In this document: positions 22,641 through 35,100 of the stretch, piece after piece
Numbering within the stretch: the first letter of the stretch is position 1
Layout of the letters: the number at the start of each line of letters is the position of its first letter
Source: Selaginella moellendorffii
Lineage: Eukaryota; Streptophyta; Lycopodiopsida; Selaginellales; Selaginellaceae
DNA: 64,000 nucleotides
Reading direction: 5' to 3'
NCBI RefSeq assembly: GCF_000143415.4
Contig: NW_003314288.1
Location: 1,904,042 to 1,968,041, forward strand
Position numbers and translations under genes: made by a program
Notes under the pieces: model-generated
The model's input: only the letters and a program-made list of their open reading frames with translations
Database searches by the model: none
What the model was told of the DNA's origin: nothing

Positions 22641-23903
22641 TTGAAGGGAGCATGTCTTGGATTATACTATTATTCTAAAGAGCAAAAGGGATATAATTTG
22701 AGCTTTTTCTTAGATTTAAGTAAGGTATAACCAAAATGGGCAAGGATATTTGTATTTTCAATGTTACAAAATTATTTAACCTTATAAATTACTCAAATGA
22801 TATGGAAAAGTTAGATAATAACTCTTACAAATGACTAGATATTTTACTAGATTATTATGGTCTTTTATTTTGGATGGGAAAAATATAAAGGAAAGATTAT
22901 AAAGTTTATAATTATTATGCAAAGTAATTTGCCAATAAAATTTTGAACTATTGACTTCACAAATTTGTAGAGATGATATTTCTATGATAGATACATGTCT
23001 TAATTTATAGAACTATGGAAAATTATCTTCTTGATACATGTGAGTACCGTTTGTGCTAAAACATGAATTTTTTTTTGTCAAAATTAATTGAAAACTACTT
23101 CAAGATCCTCTTTAAATATTGAAAGGTTAGATGATTTAATATTAATTCATTATAAAGAAAGAAGGATTTTTTGTGATTGAATTAGTTTTTTTTTATATAA
23201 TTATCTATATATTTGGAAGTATAAGTAAATTTCTATCTTACACAATAACATCAGTAGGGCAAAAAAAATAAAAGAAAATAGGGAGTGCTCTTTTGTGAAA
23301 AATAAGAATGTTCTTAAGAGGAGAGAAAAATAAACCACCATTTTTTTCAATTGATTAAAAATCTTGTGATACATAAAATTATATGATATCATAAAGGTTT
23401 CATATTTAAATTTAAGGAACATTAGGGTTCAAATGGGGAAGCTTAAAGGTATTTACTTGATTAAGGAGCTTCACAAATCAGAATAATCATAAAAATGAAG
23501 ATCACAAATTTGAATAATCAAGAAATCATAAATTAGAGTGGAAAGAGAAGATCACAAATAGGAATAATCAGAAAATCATGGAAGATCACAAAATTTGTTG
23601 TCTAAAACCAAGTTTGGCATTAGACTTTAGTAAACTAGTGATGTCACATTGCCTAAATGATGTGGCGTCAGGCTTTAAAAAAAAAGACACATGCAACACT
23701 ATTCAAATGTTTGCTAGAAATTCTTTTTGTCTCCTGACATCCAGACAAAGACAAGCAAATTTTTTTGGTCTCCTGACATCCAGACAAAGAAAATCAAATG
23801 TTTTGTCAACTCACTGAAAAAGAAAATCATAGGCAACACTCAACACACAGGTGGGAAAACGTATTAGCCAAACAAAAACATCAAAGAGACGGAAATGCTT
23901 TGC
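22641..23903. other. AT-rich tail of the repeat island
   Basis: AT-rich DNA without a convincing gene. Two small repeats stand out: AGATCACAAAT/AATAATCA words at about 23460-23590, and a 37-bp direct repeat containing CTCCTGACATCCAGACAAAG near 23730-23800. It also contains the 3' flank of the ERF gene. Confidence 0.5.
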
Positions 23904-24602
23904 CTAGACCAGATATTCCGAGGGACTCCACGTCTGGAACTGTGCCATTGTGGTGGGAGATATCCCCTGCAACGGCGGCATATTCATCTCCTCCCCTGCT
24001 CGATCTCGGGGCTGCGGGAACATCTCAAATTGCTCCCTGGGGTCATCGGGGAAGTTTAGATGCGCGCGAATTCCCTTGAATCCCACCGCCGCTCGATCGT
24101 ATGCCCTTGCGGCTTCCTCGGCGTTGTCATACGTTCCAAGCCACACTCTCGCGCGGGCATGGGGGTTGCGTATCTCCGCCGCCCACCTCTCGCCCCTCTT
24201 TCTCACGCCGCGGTAGCGCCGCTCCCGATCCATTGCCTGTCGCGCTCGTGAGCTGCCATGGCTGTAATCGCTGAAGGATCGCCGGCGTTTGGGCGGCTCG
24301 CTCTCGACCGCCTCTGCGGAGGGAGGATCATTGAGCGGAAAGCATGGGAGAGGAAGTTTGAATTCACCTGTTGGCGCGTCGTCCAATCCAGGAAGCTCGT
24401 GAACAGGGGATGGCGCCGAGAATGACGAGCACTCGAATTCCTTGTCGAAGTACCACGGCTCGAACGATTCCAGGCCTTGCAGCTCCGGCAGCTGCTCTGC
24501 GGCCTCCTCCTTTCCCTCTCTCGTGACATCGCCATGATCCTGATAATGCTCGACGAGCTCGCGATGATCAATGTCATCGACTGCTGCGGCGGAATTCTCC
24601 AT
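23904..24602 (-). CDS. AP2/ERF-family transcription factor
   Basis: A single-exon 232-residue protein. The acidic N-terminal half starts [20 protein letters not shown] and is followed by a basic patch PPKRRRSF. One AP2 DNA-binding domain covers about residues 128-185: [20 protein letters not shown] then [20 protein letters not shown]. It has the WAAEIR and VWLGTY strands and the AAVGFKG helix end. The domain loop is shortened (GERWAAEIR rather than RPWGKWAAEIR). Ala in WAAEIR points to the ERF rather than the DREB group, but the usual Asp after AEIR is Asn. Members of the family act in the nucleus on GCC-box or related promoters in stress and hormone responses. Its targets cannot be told from sequence. 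Confidence 0.92.
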   Translation of the reverse strand: MENSAAAVDDIDHRELVEHYQDHGDVTREGKEEAAEQLPELQGLESFEPWYFDKEFECSSFSAPSPVHELPGLDDAPTGEFKLPLPCFPLNDPPSAEAVESEPPKRRRSFSDYSHGSSRARQAMDRERRYRGVRKRGERWAAEIRNPHARARVWLGTYDNAEEAARAYDRAAVGFKGIRAHLNFPDDPREQFEMFPQPRDRAGEEMNMPPLQGISPTTMAQFQTWSPSEYLV

Positions 24603-25000
24603 CTAAAGAGTGTCCGCCGCGCTTCTGTAAGAGGGGAATTGCCCAGTTCTTCCGGAACTTATGTCCGCCGCCCTTCTGTAAGAGGGGAATTGCCCAGGAA
24701 CTTATATCCCCGGGGAAGAGGAAAGAGGTTTCGTGTGTAGCTTCTGGCACGTACGGAGCCACAGGGGTGGCTCTTGCGCCCAAATGCCTACAGCGAAAAT
24801 TTTCCGCGGTATCACCCAAAAAGATGATTCCCATGATATACGGCGTCCGGTCCCAATGATTACTCGATCACGATCCTTATTTCCCGCGTCCTTATTTAAA
24901 CGGGGGCCGCGTCTTCTATTGACTCATGCAACAAAAGTCATGCAACAAAAGGTTGATTAATCAAAATAATTAGTGGTGTTTTACGTTAATGTAAACATGA
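24603..25000. promoter_or_regulatory. ERF gene upstream region with a tandem duplication
   Basis: Directly upstream of the ERF start are two copies of a 43-51 bp unit (24612-24662 and 24663-24705) sharing CTTCTGTAAGAGGGGAATTG. On the gene's strand each unit contains CCCCTCTTACAG, which looks like a splice acceptor. A TTTAAATAAG block at about 24892-24901 (gene strand) could serve as a TATA box. The region also holds the 3' flank of the pectin methylesterase gene. Confidence 0.5.
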
Positions 25001-26223
25001 TCACGTTAACCACTCCAATCCATCTATAAAGTCCTTGCTTGTGTAAAACTTAGCATCTTCTTTCCGAATCGTTTTGGTCCAGCTCGCGCGTTGCAACGAA
25101 TAAGCTCCTGGACCGTAGTTTTGATACTCCCCAAAGAGGGCAGTGCTGTAAAAGAGAGAGATAAAAAGGAGGTAAACGGCCCGTGATGTTACTCGTGATA
25201 ATTTACCTGTTGGATAGGCCGTAAACATCGTTCCAGTGAGTCCAACCAACGGGATCTACCACACTCTCCATGTAGCAATTGCTGAAAACCACAAATGCGT
25301 TGCTCCCCCAAGGTCGGCCCAGCGTCATCTTTCCAGTCTCTCCAATGTAGCAATTGTGGAACGAGTATCCAGAAGTGAAATCAGTGAGGGCAGATTTTCC
25401 TTGTGCCGTCAAGGATCCACTGGTTGTAGCATTGGAATTCGATATGAGATTACATTTCTGAGAACGAGAGAGTTTTTGTGAGCATTTCGTTTGAAAAGTT
25501 AAAAGACAGTTCTCCTTACCTCATAGAGTGACCTCCCAAAGCCAAAGATGAGATCTATGTTCCCCTCGATATATGTATTTTTGAAGTAATGCCTCCCACG
25601 GTCATCCAAGAGAGTGTCCTGGCTTGAGAGGATGAAACAATCAGAAATCTTTGCAAAATCGCCACTTAATTTCAAAGCTACGGCTTGCATATCATGAGCT
25701 CCTGGATTTGCAAATGGTACATCGTTCTATCAAAACAAAAGACATCCCAAAAATTTTTAAAAGATAAAATTATAAGAATTCTCACTTGAAATGTAATGTA
25801 TTCAGCAACAAAATATTTAGAAAGTACTTCAAAAGTTGCACTTTTCTCAGTACCATTAGCTGAAGCATGATTTGCATTATGAACAATCACAGTATCAAAT
25901 ATATATCCAGATAAGCCATGTAGTGTGATATAATCTTTAAACACTGGTATGGTGATCTTCTCACTGCATTTTCAAAACTAAATTACAAAAAAAAAAGAAA
26001 AAAAAAAAGAGGTACATACTGATAAACACCAGGTTGAACTAAAATCACATATTGATTTGATGCATTATAAGGAATCCAATCAATTGCAGCTGTGATATTT
26101 GAAACAATAATACTACCCTTTGGAGCAACATCATTAACTACATCAAATTTGGGATCAACAGATATATAAACTGGATGGAGCAAGAATCAAACTCAACACA
26201 GCAACAATTGCTAGCTTAAACAT
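25001..26223 (-). CDS. Pectin methylesterase (carbohydrate esterase family 8)
   Basis: The five or so exons carry the family's active-site blocks: YITFQ, then AVALKLSGDFAKISDCF, SQDTLLDDRGRHYFKNTYIE, NIDLIFGFGRSLYE and LGRPWG. The two Gln, two Asp and the Arg needed for catalysis are present. The end is DFIDGLEWLT, stop at 25001-25003. The enzyme removes methyl groups from cell-wall pectin in the apoplast. There is no PMEI pro-region, so it is of the short type. The first Met (26221-26223) begins a good signal peptide, MFKLAIVAVLSLILA, but this is one base out of frame with the next block (VYISVDPKFDVVNDV), which otherwise has no Met start. This copy may thus be a recent pseudogene, or the assembly may have a one-base error. 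Confidence 0.8.
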
Positions 26224-26480
26224 CTTGATTTGTACTAATAAATATCAAATTATAATTTCTCCCATTTATTTAGTACACTAATAAACCATATACGGTTTAC
26301 AATATTTTTAATGTCAAAGCAACTAGAAACACTTTTAGAGCAGCTACAAACATATAATATAGCAACAAATTTGCGTACACAGTTTTTCTTATCATAATCA
26401 CTTTATTTCTGTTTTTTATTTTGATTTTTCTAGAGCACTGAACTTATGTTTCGTGCTCTCAGAACTCAAGTGCGCGCATT

Positions 26481-29400
26481 TTATCTATGTACAAAAAGAG
26501 CCATCGCCGCCAGCAGCTCTTCGGAATTGGATGCAGCATCAACACCCGATGGCAAATCCTCCTCTTGGCTTCTCTTGCTCCTCCACACTATTGTCTTGTG
26601 CGAGCCACGGGAGAGCATCTCCTGGTCTGAGTCGCCGCTCTTGCCGACGCACACAAACATATTGGGAATCTCCACACCCCATCGAATGTAAAGGTACCTG
26701 AAAAATCACACGAGAGGGAAGAAACTCCATGATCTTGATCCAAAGACAAGTTTGATCTCGTAATTAACATTCATTACCTTAGAGCTGACCATCGCGAAGC
26801 AAACAGCGGAAGCACATGAAGCCTCGTCCCATTCTGGCAGCTCACGATATGGCAGCGAAGGCCTCGCATCCTCAGCTTCTCGTGAAGCTCCTCGATCTTC
26901 ATTCCCTGCAAGCCACGAGCAAAAAACCATCAGAAAAGAAAGACCAATGGTTCCAAGAAGAAAAGTTGGCAAGAACTTACGTGGTAACTATTGCGCGACG
27001 CCGTTTGATACGCCAGGCAGCGGGAGTTACTCCTCTTGGCCTCCTTGACGATGCCACTGGCGCGGCCATTCTGGAGCTCAAACAGCCTCGCCAGCGTCTT
27101 CTCCATCCCCTCGATGTTCCAACGAAACTCTACGTGCTTCTCGTAGTCAAGATCTTTGGATAGCAGTGGCAGCGACGATGGATCCCCCTTTTGCTCGTCT
27201 CTCTCGCTGCTGCTACCGCTCGCTACCGGATAGTAGAGCTCGGCCCCGCTGCTACAGACCAAAGCATCAAACTCGAGCACCGAGACTCCGACCGCCTTGA
27301 GCCCGAGCTGGACCTCGGACGCCGTGAGCGACGTGGATATCACTAGCCCGGTCTCGCTCTTGCCACCATAGCTCCTCCCCGCAATCACCACGTCCCGGAC
27401 GAGCTCGTGGCTCCGGAGGTTGTCCACCGCGAGGACCAGGAGATTTTTCCTTCTTCTCAGCAAAGGCCACCTAGTAGTAGCAGCAGCAGCAGCAGTAGTA
27501 ATCGTGCCAAGCTCGCTGCTCTTGGCTTCCTCCGGGACGTCGCTAGCGTTCTTCTTGTGAGACTGCGCGTACTTCTCCACGAATCTCTTGATGTCTTCCA
27601 CGGTGATGCTGCTCTTGCCATTGGTGACGCTCCCGTAGCTCTGGAACCTCTCGCCATCGACGGAGAGGCGGAGGGAGATTTCCTGGGAGTCGTGGAGGGA
27701 CGAGTCGAGCTCCACCTCGTTGGAGTAACTGTCCTCAGTGCTCCACTCCGGGTGCCTCGTCCGGCATGAGACTATCCGGGAGAGATAAGTTCGGCAGTGC
27801 TCCGGCCACGAGTAGACGTTGATGTTCTTGAGGCCGTTTCTCTGGCATTCCAGCCACAGGCCCCTGTCTGCTAGCAGCTTGAGGAGTGCCTCCGCGATGG
27901 CCTTGTCGTCGTGGGGATCAACCAAGAGACCATTGTGCAGTGCCTGGAAGAACGGATAGAAAACTTCGCTAGAGGAGTTAAAAATGTGAAGTTTACCTGT
28001 TGTATATCAACTGGGCCACCATTTGAAGTGGCCACCATTGGCAATCCATGAGCAGCTGCCTGTATAGATAAAGAAAAAGAAAACTAGAACTTACGAAACA
28101 AAAAGTGAGAAGAAACTGTTACCTCGATTAAAGTTAAGCCAAAAGGCTCGACCAAAGCTGGATTGATAAACACTCCCTGGACCACAATAGTATTATTTAT
28201 GCTAGAACAGGAAGAGAGAGAGCACCTTCGTCTTTGCTGCAAGCTGATATATTGCGGGAACTTCATACTGTTTGTGATGTTTGGGATACGAGACTTGGCC
28301 ATGAAGATCGTACTTGTCAATGAGCTTCAAAACAGTGGTCAAAACACTTGCATTGGCCGCAGACATGTCATCGATATCATCCCTGTTCCCCATGATCAGC
28401 GTCTGGAAAAACAAAGATACAATAGGATAAAAAAGTAGAAAGATAGTATTACCAAGTTCGCGAGATCTCTCAACAACATGCACTCTCCATAAGCTTTTAG
28501 GAGAGTGGTGATATTTTTCTTTGGATCCGGACGAGCGAGCGCCAGGATCATTGGCTTGTGAGGATTGTGCAGGAAGCGCATGATCTGTACAGTACAAAAA
28601 AAGTTGACGTGAAGTTCCTCCAACCGAAGAGAAAGAAAACTTAAATCCCTCACATCTCCCCAGATTGGAGGATCCATCTTTGGCGACGTTGGCAACGAGA
28701 CAGTGTTGCCATGAATCTCATTCGCTATAGCAGCAGTCTCAGAATCAAGAACTACATTGCTAAAATCCATTCCTGGAGGAATAACCTGTAAGTTCAAGCT
28801 TAGTTCAAGAACAAAGAACGAAGAACACACGATAGAACTTACCACCATGCGAGGCATGAACCGGCCATGGCAATTCAGTCCCTTCTTCGCTCTGATCTTG
28901 AGAACTCTGTCCACCTTCACGTCATAGCCAAAGTAGTAATCCCCCCACTGCTCCACAACTTCCTGCTTGGTGCTCGTGATAACAAGCTCAGCCACGTCCA
29001 AACACGTCTCCTCGGCCTCGATGCGCCGGAAGATCTTGTAAGTCGAGTTCACGTCCTCCCTCGACTGCCTCCCCTGGACGAGGAGCTGCTCGAGCTTGTT
29101 TCGTCCCAACGAGTGTCCCGTCATGACCATCGGAACGTTTAGAGCCCCGGAGATCAAAGCAGCGGCGTAGCCAGCGTCGGCATAGTGTCCGTGAACTACC
29201 TGAGGCCAGACCAGCTCCCTGGACGCTGCCGGCGGAGTGGTACCATTGGTGTTACCATGGTAAAGATGGTGGTGAAGCTGGTCTGCGAGAACTTTGGCCA
29301 TGTCTTTGATGTGAGCGAGCGCTCCATCGACGAACTCCTCGATGTGAGGCCAGAGGAGCTCCTTGCGGAGGTACTGCTCCCTCGGACCACAGGGAATCCG

Positions 29401-30959
29401 GACGATATACGCACCGCTGCTCTCGCCACCCGTGCAGCACAGCATCTCAGTCGGCTCACAGTAGCTCCAGTCCACCTCGTCCGTGGCGCATATCTGGCGT
29501 GTCAAGAGGTCCACGCGGTACACCCCCGGCATCGCAGCCAGCGATTTTGCGAGCTCCACTACGTACTTGACCTGCGAGAAACAAAGCGTGGCGAGCACGG
29601 TAGCGTGAGAAAGCCAAAGAACTTTTAAGGAGAAAGGAGTGGAAGAGCAAGCTCGGAAGGAAGCAAACGATCTCTCATTCATTCATGCTCGCCAAGAAAC
29701 CAGGGACAGAGACAAAGGCGAGCTCATGCCAGACAAAGCTTGTATTACTTCTGTGCTTTGGCCACAGACACATTGAACGGCTCTTTGTTGTTTAGCGAGC
29801 AAGCAATCAAGGATTTGCAAAGCGATCAATCCAAGCGTGCAAAGGCAGTTTAAAGCTCTCACGGGGATCATCAAGGATCATCAAAGACGAAAGCAAACAA
29901 AGAAGAGCTGCAGGAAGAACGAAGAACAAAAGAACAAAGAAGTTTCTTGTTACCTGTCCACCGGTATCGGAGTCTCGTCCCAGCTCCATATTCTCGCCAC
30001 GAACGAGGCCATGCAAGCTGCAATGGGAGAAAGTTTAGAGAACTTTTGCGCAATCCAAGAATGAAACGAAAACGAGAGGAGAGAACTTCGTGAATTTTTC
30101 TAAGGGCGATCGAAAAAGCACAAGAAACTTCACGAAGAACTAGGAGGAGGAAGAACAAAGATGGAGAACAAAAGATATACCTGATCAAGACGATGTACAT
30201 GTTTCTTCCTCGCTCTTGATCGCTCCAGCTGTGGAGCACCGAGAGGTTTCTAAGCATGGATTTCTTCTTGGTTCCACTGCCGGACGAGGACGACGAGTTT
30301 GCCTCGGCAAGCTCGAGCTTCTCGCCGTCGGAGAGATCCTCGAGCAGCTCCTCCTCGGCATCGCGTTGCCCTCTTTCTCGCGCCGCTCGCCCCTGCGCCC
30401 GCTCGCTCTCGATCCTCTTCCACTTCCTCCGCTCGAACCAGATCCGCCAGCACAGATTCTCCAGCCGGACGCTCTGGATCTTATCATTCCTCCTGACCGT
30501 CGCCTAGCAATCAAGAACAACAAAGAACAAAAGAAAAAAAAAACAAGAAAAAAGCAAAGAAACAAACGATCAGCTCAGCAGCATGGAAAACCAATCGCCC
30601 AATTGCCGCAGAATCCGCGACCCAACTCGCTCGCGAATCGAATGATCGCGACCCCAGACGACGATCGCCAGGGATTCGGCGACCCAACACCGCGATCATC
30701 AAGAAACAAGAGCAAAACAAAAAAAGGAAGATCAAAGAAAGATCACCTTGGCCCAAGATTGATGGATGTCGCGCTCCTCGAATTTGCTCACGACCTCCTC
30801 CACGAAGTAGCGAGACACCCTCCACACCTGGCGCGTCTCCTCCGCCCCAACCCTGTTCTTGGGCGACGATCGAGACGATGGAGCGCAATTCCTGTGGACA
30901 TCGCTGCCAATCTCTAGGAATGCATTGAGGTAGCCATCGATCCATTCGTTCCCTTCCAT
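26481..30959 (-). CDS. SPS: Sucrose-phosphate synthase
   Basis: A large gene of about 13 exons. It starts [18 protein letters not shown], the typical SPS front end, followed by [20 protein letters not shown]. The glucosyltransferase domain opens with [19 protein letters not shown] then [20 protein letters not shown]. It continues through [16 protein letters not shown] and ends in the GT4 nucleotide-sugar motif [14 protein letters not shown], which has the E-x7-E pair. The C-terminal third is a sucrose-phosphatase-like domain ([18 protein letters not shown]) that ends [13 protein letters not shown] makes sucrose-6-phosphate from UDP-glucose and fructose-6-phosphate in the cytosol and is a control point for sucrose synthesis. 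All domains are present and spliced frames join well, so the gene looks functional. Confidence 0.95.
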
Positions 30960-32028
30960 TGGAGGAGCTGGAGCGCGGCACCTCCACCCCTGATTTTCAA
31001 AGAAATGGGCTTCCCTCCTTATTCCCCAGGTGGAGGTTTTTTTCTCCTCCTCCCTTTCCCATTATAAAACCCCTGCCACCTCTAATTAATTTTAGGTTAA
31101 CATGATGGGAATATTCGGGTTTTCTTAGCTCCAAAATTAAAAGAGAGAGAAGAGCTAATATATCAAAATGTAATGATGGAGATATTTTCAATAATGCAAG
31201 AACATCCGCGCATTCTTATAATTGTGGGTTCTTTTTTCTTTTCTTTTTTTTCCTCCTTTGGTCTCGATTCGATTGCAAAAGTGCATGGTCTCGTGAATTT
31301 TTGCAGTGTTGTGTGATTCTTTGGGAAATTATTTTTCCAAAGTAGAGAGATTCGGGCACCTCAATCACGCAAAAGCTCACGGGCTGATTCAGAAGATATC
31401 AATCTCTTTCTCTCTCTCTCTCTCTAGTGTGTTTGCGTCTGTGTGTCTCTTTGTGAGACACGTCCCTTGATCAAATGGTTGTCTGCTTGAATCAAACCTT
31501 GAGTTGGGCAGCCTCAAGACAAAAGATATATGTATATGGTGAAGAATGTGAAAGTTACACCAATATGAGTGTGTGTGTGTGTGTGAGAGAGAGATATGAT
31601 CAGGACAATTATAGAGCCCACGTAAGGTTCTTTCTCTCGTTGTTGCAGTTCATTCCATTTAATTTCATATATAGTCCAAGCAGACCAACTCCCAAACGAT
31701 CCAACCGTCCACACGGGCCTTTCTTGTGAATTGTGAAGAGATAACTACCAACTGCTTGCAATCCCTCACTGTCCACAAATTATGAGGAAAATTTCTATTT
31801 TCTTTTAGAATGTTTCTATTATTATTTGAAGAAAAAGGACGAGAAAATAAATGTGGTCATGCAGATGGGGAGGTGTTTCTTACTCTTGCGTTTCTGACTC
31901 GCCACAGCAGCAACAGCAGACCCACCTGTTGACAAAACAATACAAATGCGAAACCGAAAGGATTTTCTGTCGTTTGGGGGCTGGAAACGTATAATGGGGG
32001 TTGGTTTTTGGGCAAGAGAACGTGGAAG
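30960..32028. other. Spacer between SPS and tRNA-Phe
   Basis: About 1.07 kb without a gene. It contains the SPS promoter and two simple-sequence tracts: a CT run at 31409-31425 and a GT/GA run at 31569-31594. Pyrimidine-rich blocks near a plant transcription start are common, but the CT run lies about 450 bp from the SPS start. Confidence 0.5.
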
Positions 32029-32033
32029 GCGGG

Positions 32034-32076
<43 letters not shown>

Positions 32077-32101
32077 GCGTGTTCGATCCACGCTCACCGC
32101 A
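32029..32101 (+). tRNA. tRNA-Phe (GAA)
   Basis: 73 bases that fold as a normal cloverleaf. The acceptor stem is GCGGGGA with TCACCGC opposite, A73 follows, and the D arm is GCTCAGTTGGGAGAGC. The anticodon stem TCAGA/TCTGA holds loop CTGAAGA with anticodon GAA at 32062-32064. The T arm contains GTTCGATCC. CCA is not encoded, as expected for a nuclear gene. It matches the standard plant nuclear tRNA-Phe. It ends only 97 bp before the next protein start. Confidence 0.97.
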
Positions 32102-32198
32102 TTTCATTTTCTTTTTCATATGCGCATATTCTTTTTGGGGGTTTTAGCGAGATTTTAGGGTTTATGGGTGCGAGCGGGACGAGGACGAGGAGGGATCC

Positions 32199-35100
32199 AT
32201 GCATGGCGCCGGGAGCCGCATTCGCCGCCTCCACAGTGGCGACGCCATCGTCTGCCGCCTGATCCAGGTCCGCCACGGCAAAGGTACCAAATGGCCGCTC
32301 GAGTACTCGCGCAAGAAGTGGTTCTTGGGGCCGCCCAAGCTCCCGCCCGAGATTGTCGAGTGGCACGAACAGGTGAAGCAGGCGGAGATGGATCGGATCG
32401 AAGCCACGCGCCCGGACGTCGTCCCGCCCCAGCCCCGGATCCGGGGCTCCTCCCACATTGCCGTGACGCTCCCCAGGGTCCACGCCCTCAAGAAAAAAAG
32501 AGGATTGGCAGCCAGGAGAGAGGAAGACGAAGAAATAGCGGAAGAACAAGAGAAGAAGATGGAAGACAAAGAAGAAGAGGATGGAGAGTGCGAAGAAGAG
32601 AGGAGGCGGAAGGATGAGAAGCTCATGGACGAGCTTGTGGACTACTACAGGGAGTGTGCCGAGTGCGGGATCGTCCCGGAGAAATCCATGGGAGTGAAGA
32701 TGGCTTTCAAGGACTACGCCTATCTTTTCCTCCAGGCCGGGGAGGACCGCGATATAGTTCGAGGAAAATGGGGGCACGCTCACGCGCTCTCTCACGGCCA
32801 TCGCTCCAACCGGTACCTCGGCAATTGCCTCATGATAATGTACAACCGGTGCGGCTACGTCCACGAGGCCCAGAAGATCTTCGACGACATCGTCTGGAAG
32901 AACGTCTTTACGTGGACTGTTTTGATGAAGGGGTACGCCGACTTTGGCGAGTTCGAGCGCTCGGTGGCGCTCTTCCGGGAGATGCTGGCTCGCGGCGAGC
33001 CTGCCAACGAGTATACTTTCAGCTGCGCGCTCACTTGCCTCGGTGCTCTGAGGATGCTGGAGCAGGGAAGGGTGGTGGACGGGATCGCGAGGGAGATGAG
33101 CTTCTCGTCCCGGATCACGGCCGGGAACGCGCTGATAAGTATGTATGGAAAGTGTGGATCCATTCCCGACGCTAAGAACGTTTTTGATTCCATGCAGGAG
33201 AGGAACGTCGTGACATGGAACGCTCTCATCGCGGCCTACGCGCAGAACGGTCTCTACAGGGAGATCGAGTGGCTTCTCCCGGCTATGGAGGTTGACGGCG
33301 TGAGGCCGAACAAGATCAGCTTCATGGGGATCTCGCTGGCCGTGCCGAGCTTTCGGGATGCTTTTGTGTCGGCCAGGCAGGTCCACAAGAGGATGTTTGA
33401 TCTCGGGCTCGACCTGGTCGGCTACACGGCGCTGGTGAAGATGTACGGGAGGTGTGGTCAGGTCGAGGATGCGGAGGTAGTCTTTGAGGGGATACCGTGG
33501 AAGGACGTAGTGGCTTGGACAGCGATGGTGACGAGTTTTGCACAGAATGGGTTTAGTGACAGGGCCTTCAAGTGCTACCGAAGAATGCAGCTCGAGGGAA
33601 GGGTACCAAACAAGATAACTTTGCTCGGGATTGTGGATGCGTGCGACAGTGCTCACAGGTGCAGGGAAATCCGGTCACGCATGGAAGGAGCTCCGTTTGA
33701 GTCGGATACTTCGGTGAAGAATGCGCTGCTAAGCCGGTTTGGAAGGCTAGGCAGCATTGACGACGCTAGAGATGTCTTTAAGAGCATTGGCAAGAGGAAC
33801 CTTGTGTCCTGGAACGCGATGATCTTCGCGCTGGTGCAGCACCAAAAGTTCGAAGAGGTTCTCGATGCTTACAGGCAATTGCAACTTGACGGGGAAAAGG
33901 CTGACAGGATTAGTTTCATCGGAGTTCTTGACGGCTGTGCGATGCTGGAGGACTTGGTCGAAGGAAAGAAAGCTCACAGGCATGTTTTGGAGAAGGGACT
34001 TTCGAAAGACAGGATGATTCGTAATGCGCTGGTCAACATGTATGGGAGGTGTTCCAGAGTGGAGAAAGCTCGGCAAGTGTTTGAGAAGATAGAAGAGAAA
34101 GACATCGTTTCCTGGAACGCACTTGCCTCGGCCGCAGCGAGACACCAGCTACATGACGAGGTTTTGGAGCTGCTCAGGGAAATGGATCTGGAAGGTGTCA
34201 AAGCGGACAGCATCACTTTCATTGCTGTGGTCGTGGCGTGTGGAAGTTTACGTGCTTTACGTGAAGGGACAGAAGTTCACGGGAGGATTTACGCTGCAGG
34301 ACTCTTGAATGATTCGGAGAAGAGCCGCAAGCTCAAGACGGCTCTGGTGGACATGTATGGGAAGTGTGGAAATGTGGAGGCTGCAAAGGAGGTATTTTCC
34401 AGCATTCGGGGAAGGGACGACATTCCATGGACTGCTATGATGTCGGCTTCGGTTGGAAACACGGTAGAAACCTTGAGGTTACTCCAGGAAATGGATTTGG
34501 AAGGGGTCAAGCCGAGTAGCATCGCGTATGCGGTTCTTCTCGATGCATTCACAGGTCCGTTTGCTCTGGGCGATGGAGAAAGGATCCATGCACGGATCAG
34601 CGAGAGCTGGCTTCACAAGAACGCTCTTTTAAGCATCTCCCTTGTCAATATGTACGCAAGGTGTGGATGCTTGGAGCAGGCCAGAAAGGTGTTTGAGCAG
34701 CAGGGCGACGATCTTGACAGTGTGGTCTTGTGGAACAGCATGCTGGCAGCTTTTATCAGTCAGGGCCACGGCTACGATGCCCTCGAGCTCTCGCTGAGAA
34801 TGGACTTAGAAGGTGTAAAGCCGAGCGAGACCACTTTCGTCGCCTTGCTCGAAGCCTGTAGCTTGGTCACGGACAGACAACGGGGTGACAAGCTCTATCG
34901 CCGGTTTAGACGCAGTGGTTTCGCTCCCAACGTCATCGTCGACACGGCTCTTGTCAACTTACACTCGATTTCCGGCGGTAGCCTGGAAGATATCCGGACC
35001 TTTTTCGACAAGATGAAAGTCAAGACACAAGTATCGTGGAGCTCCATGATCTCGGCCTATGCGCGAAGAGGCCTTTCCGACGAGGCGCTGGAGCTGCTTG

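Noticed and set aside
26446-26730. Several overlapping short frames on both strands
   Set aside because: They cover the last SPS exon and its flank; only the - strand frame ending [10 protein letters not shown] is real.
31409-31594. CT and GT tracts as a possible regulatory element of SPS
   Set aside because: They are simple microsatellites too far from the SPS start to support a specific role.
32094-33656. A 520-codon open frame on the - strand
   Set aside because: It lies antisense to the PPR gene, has no domain, and results from the GC-rich codon pattern of that gene.
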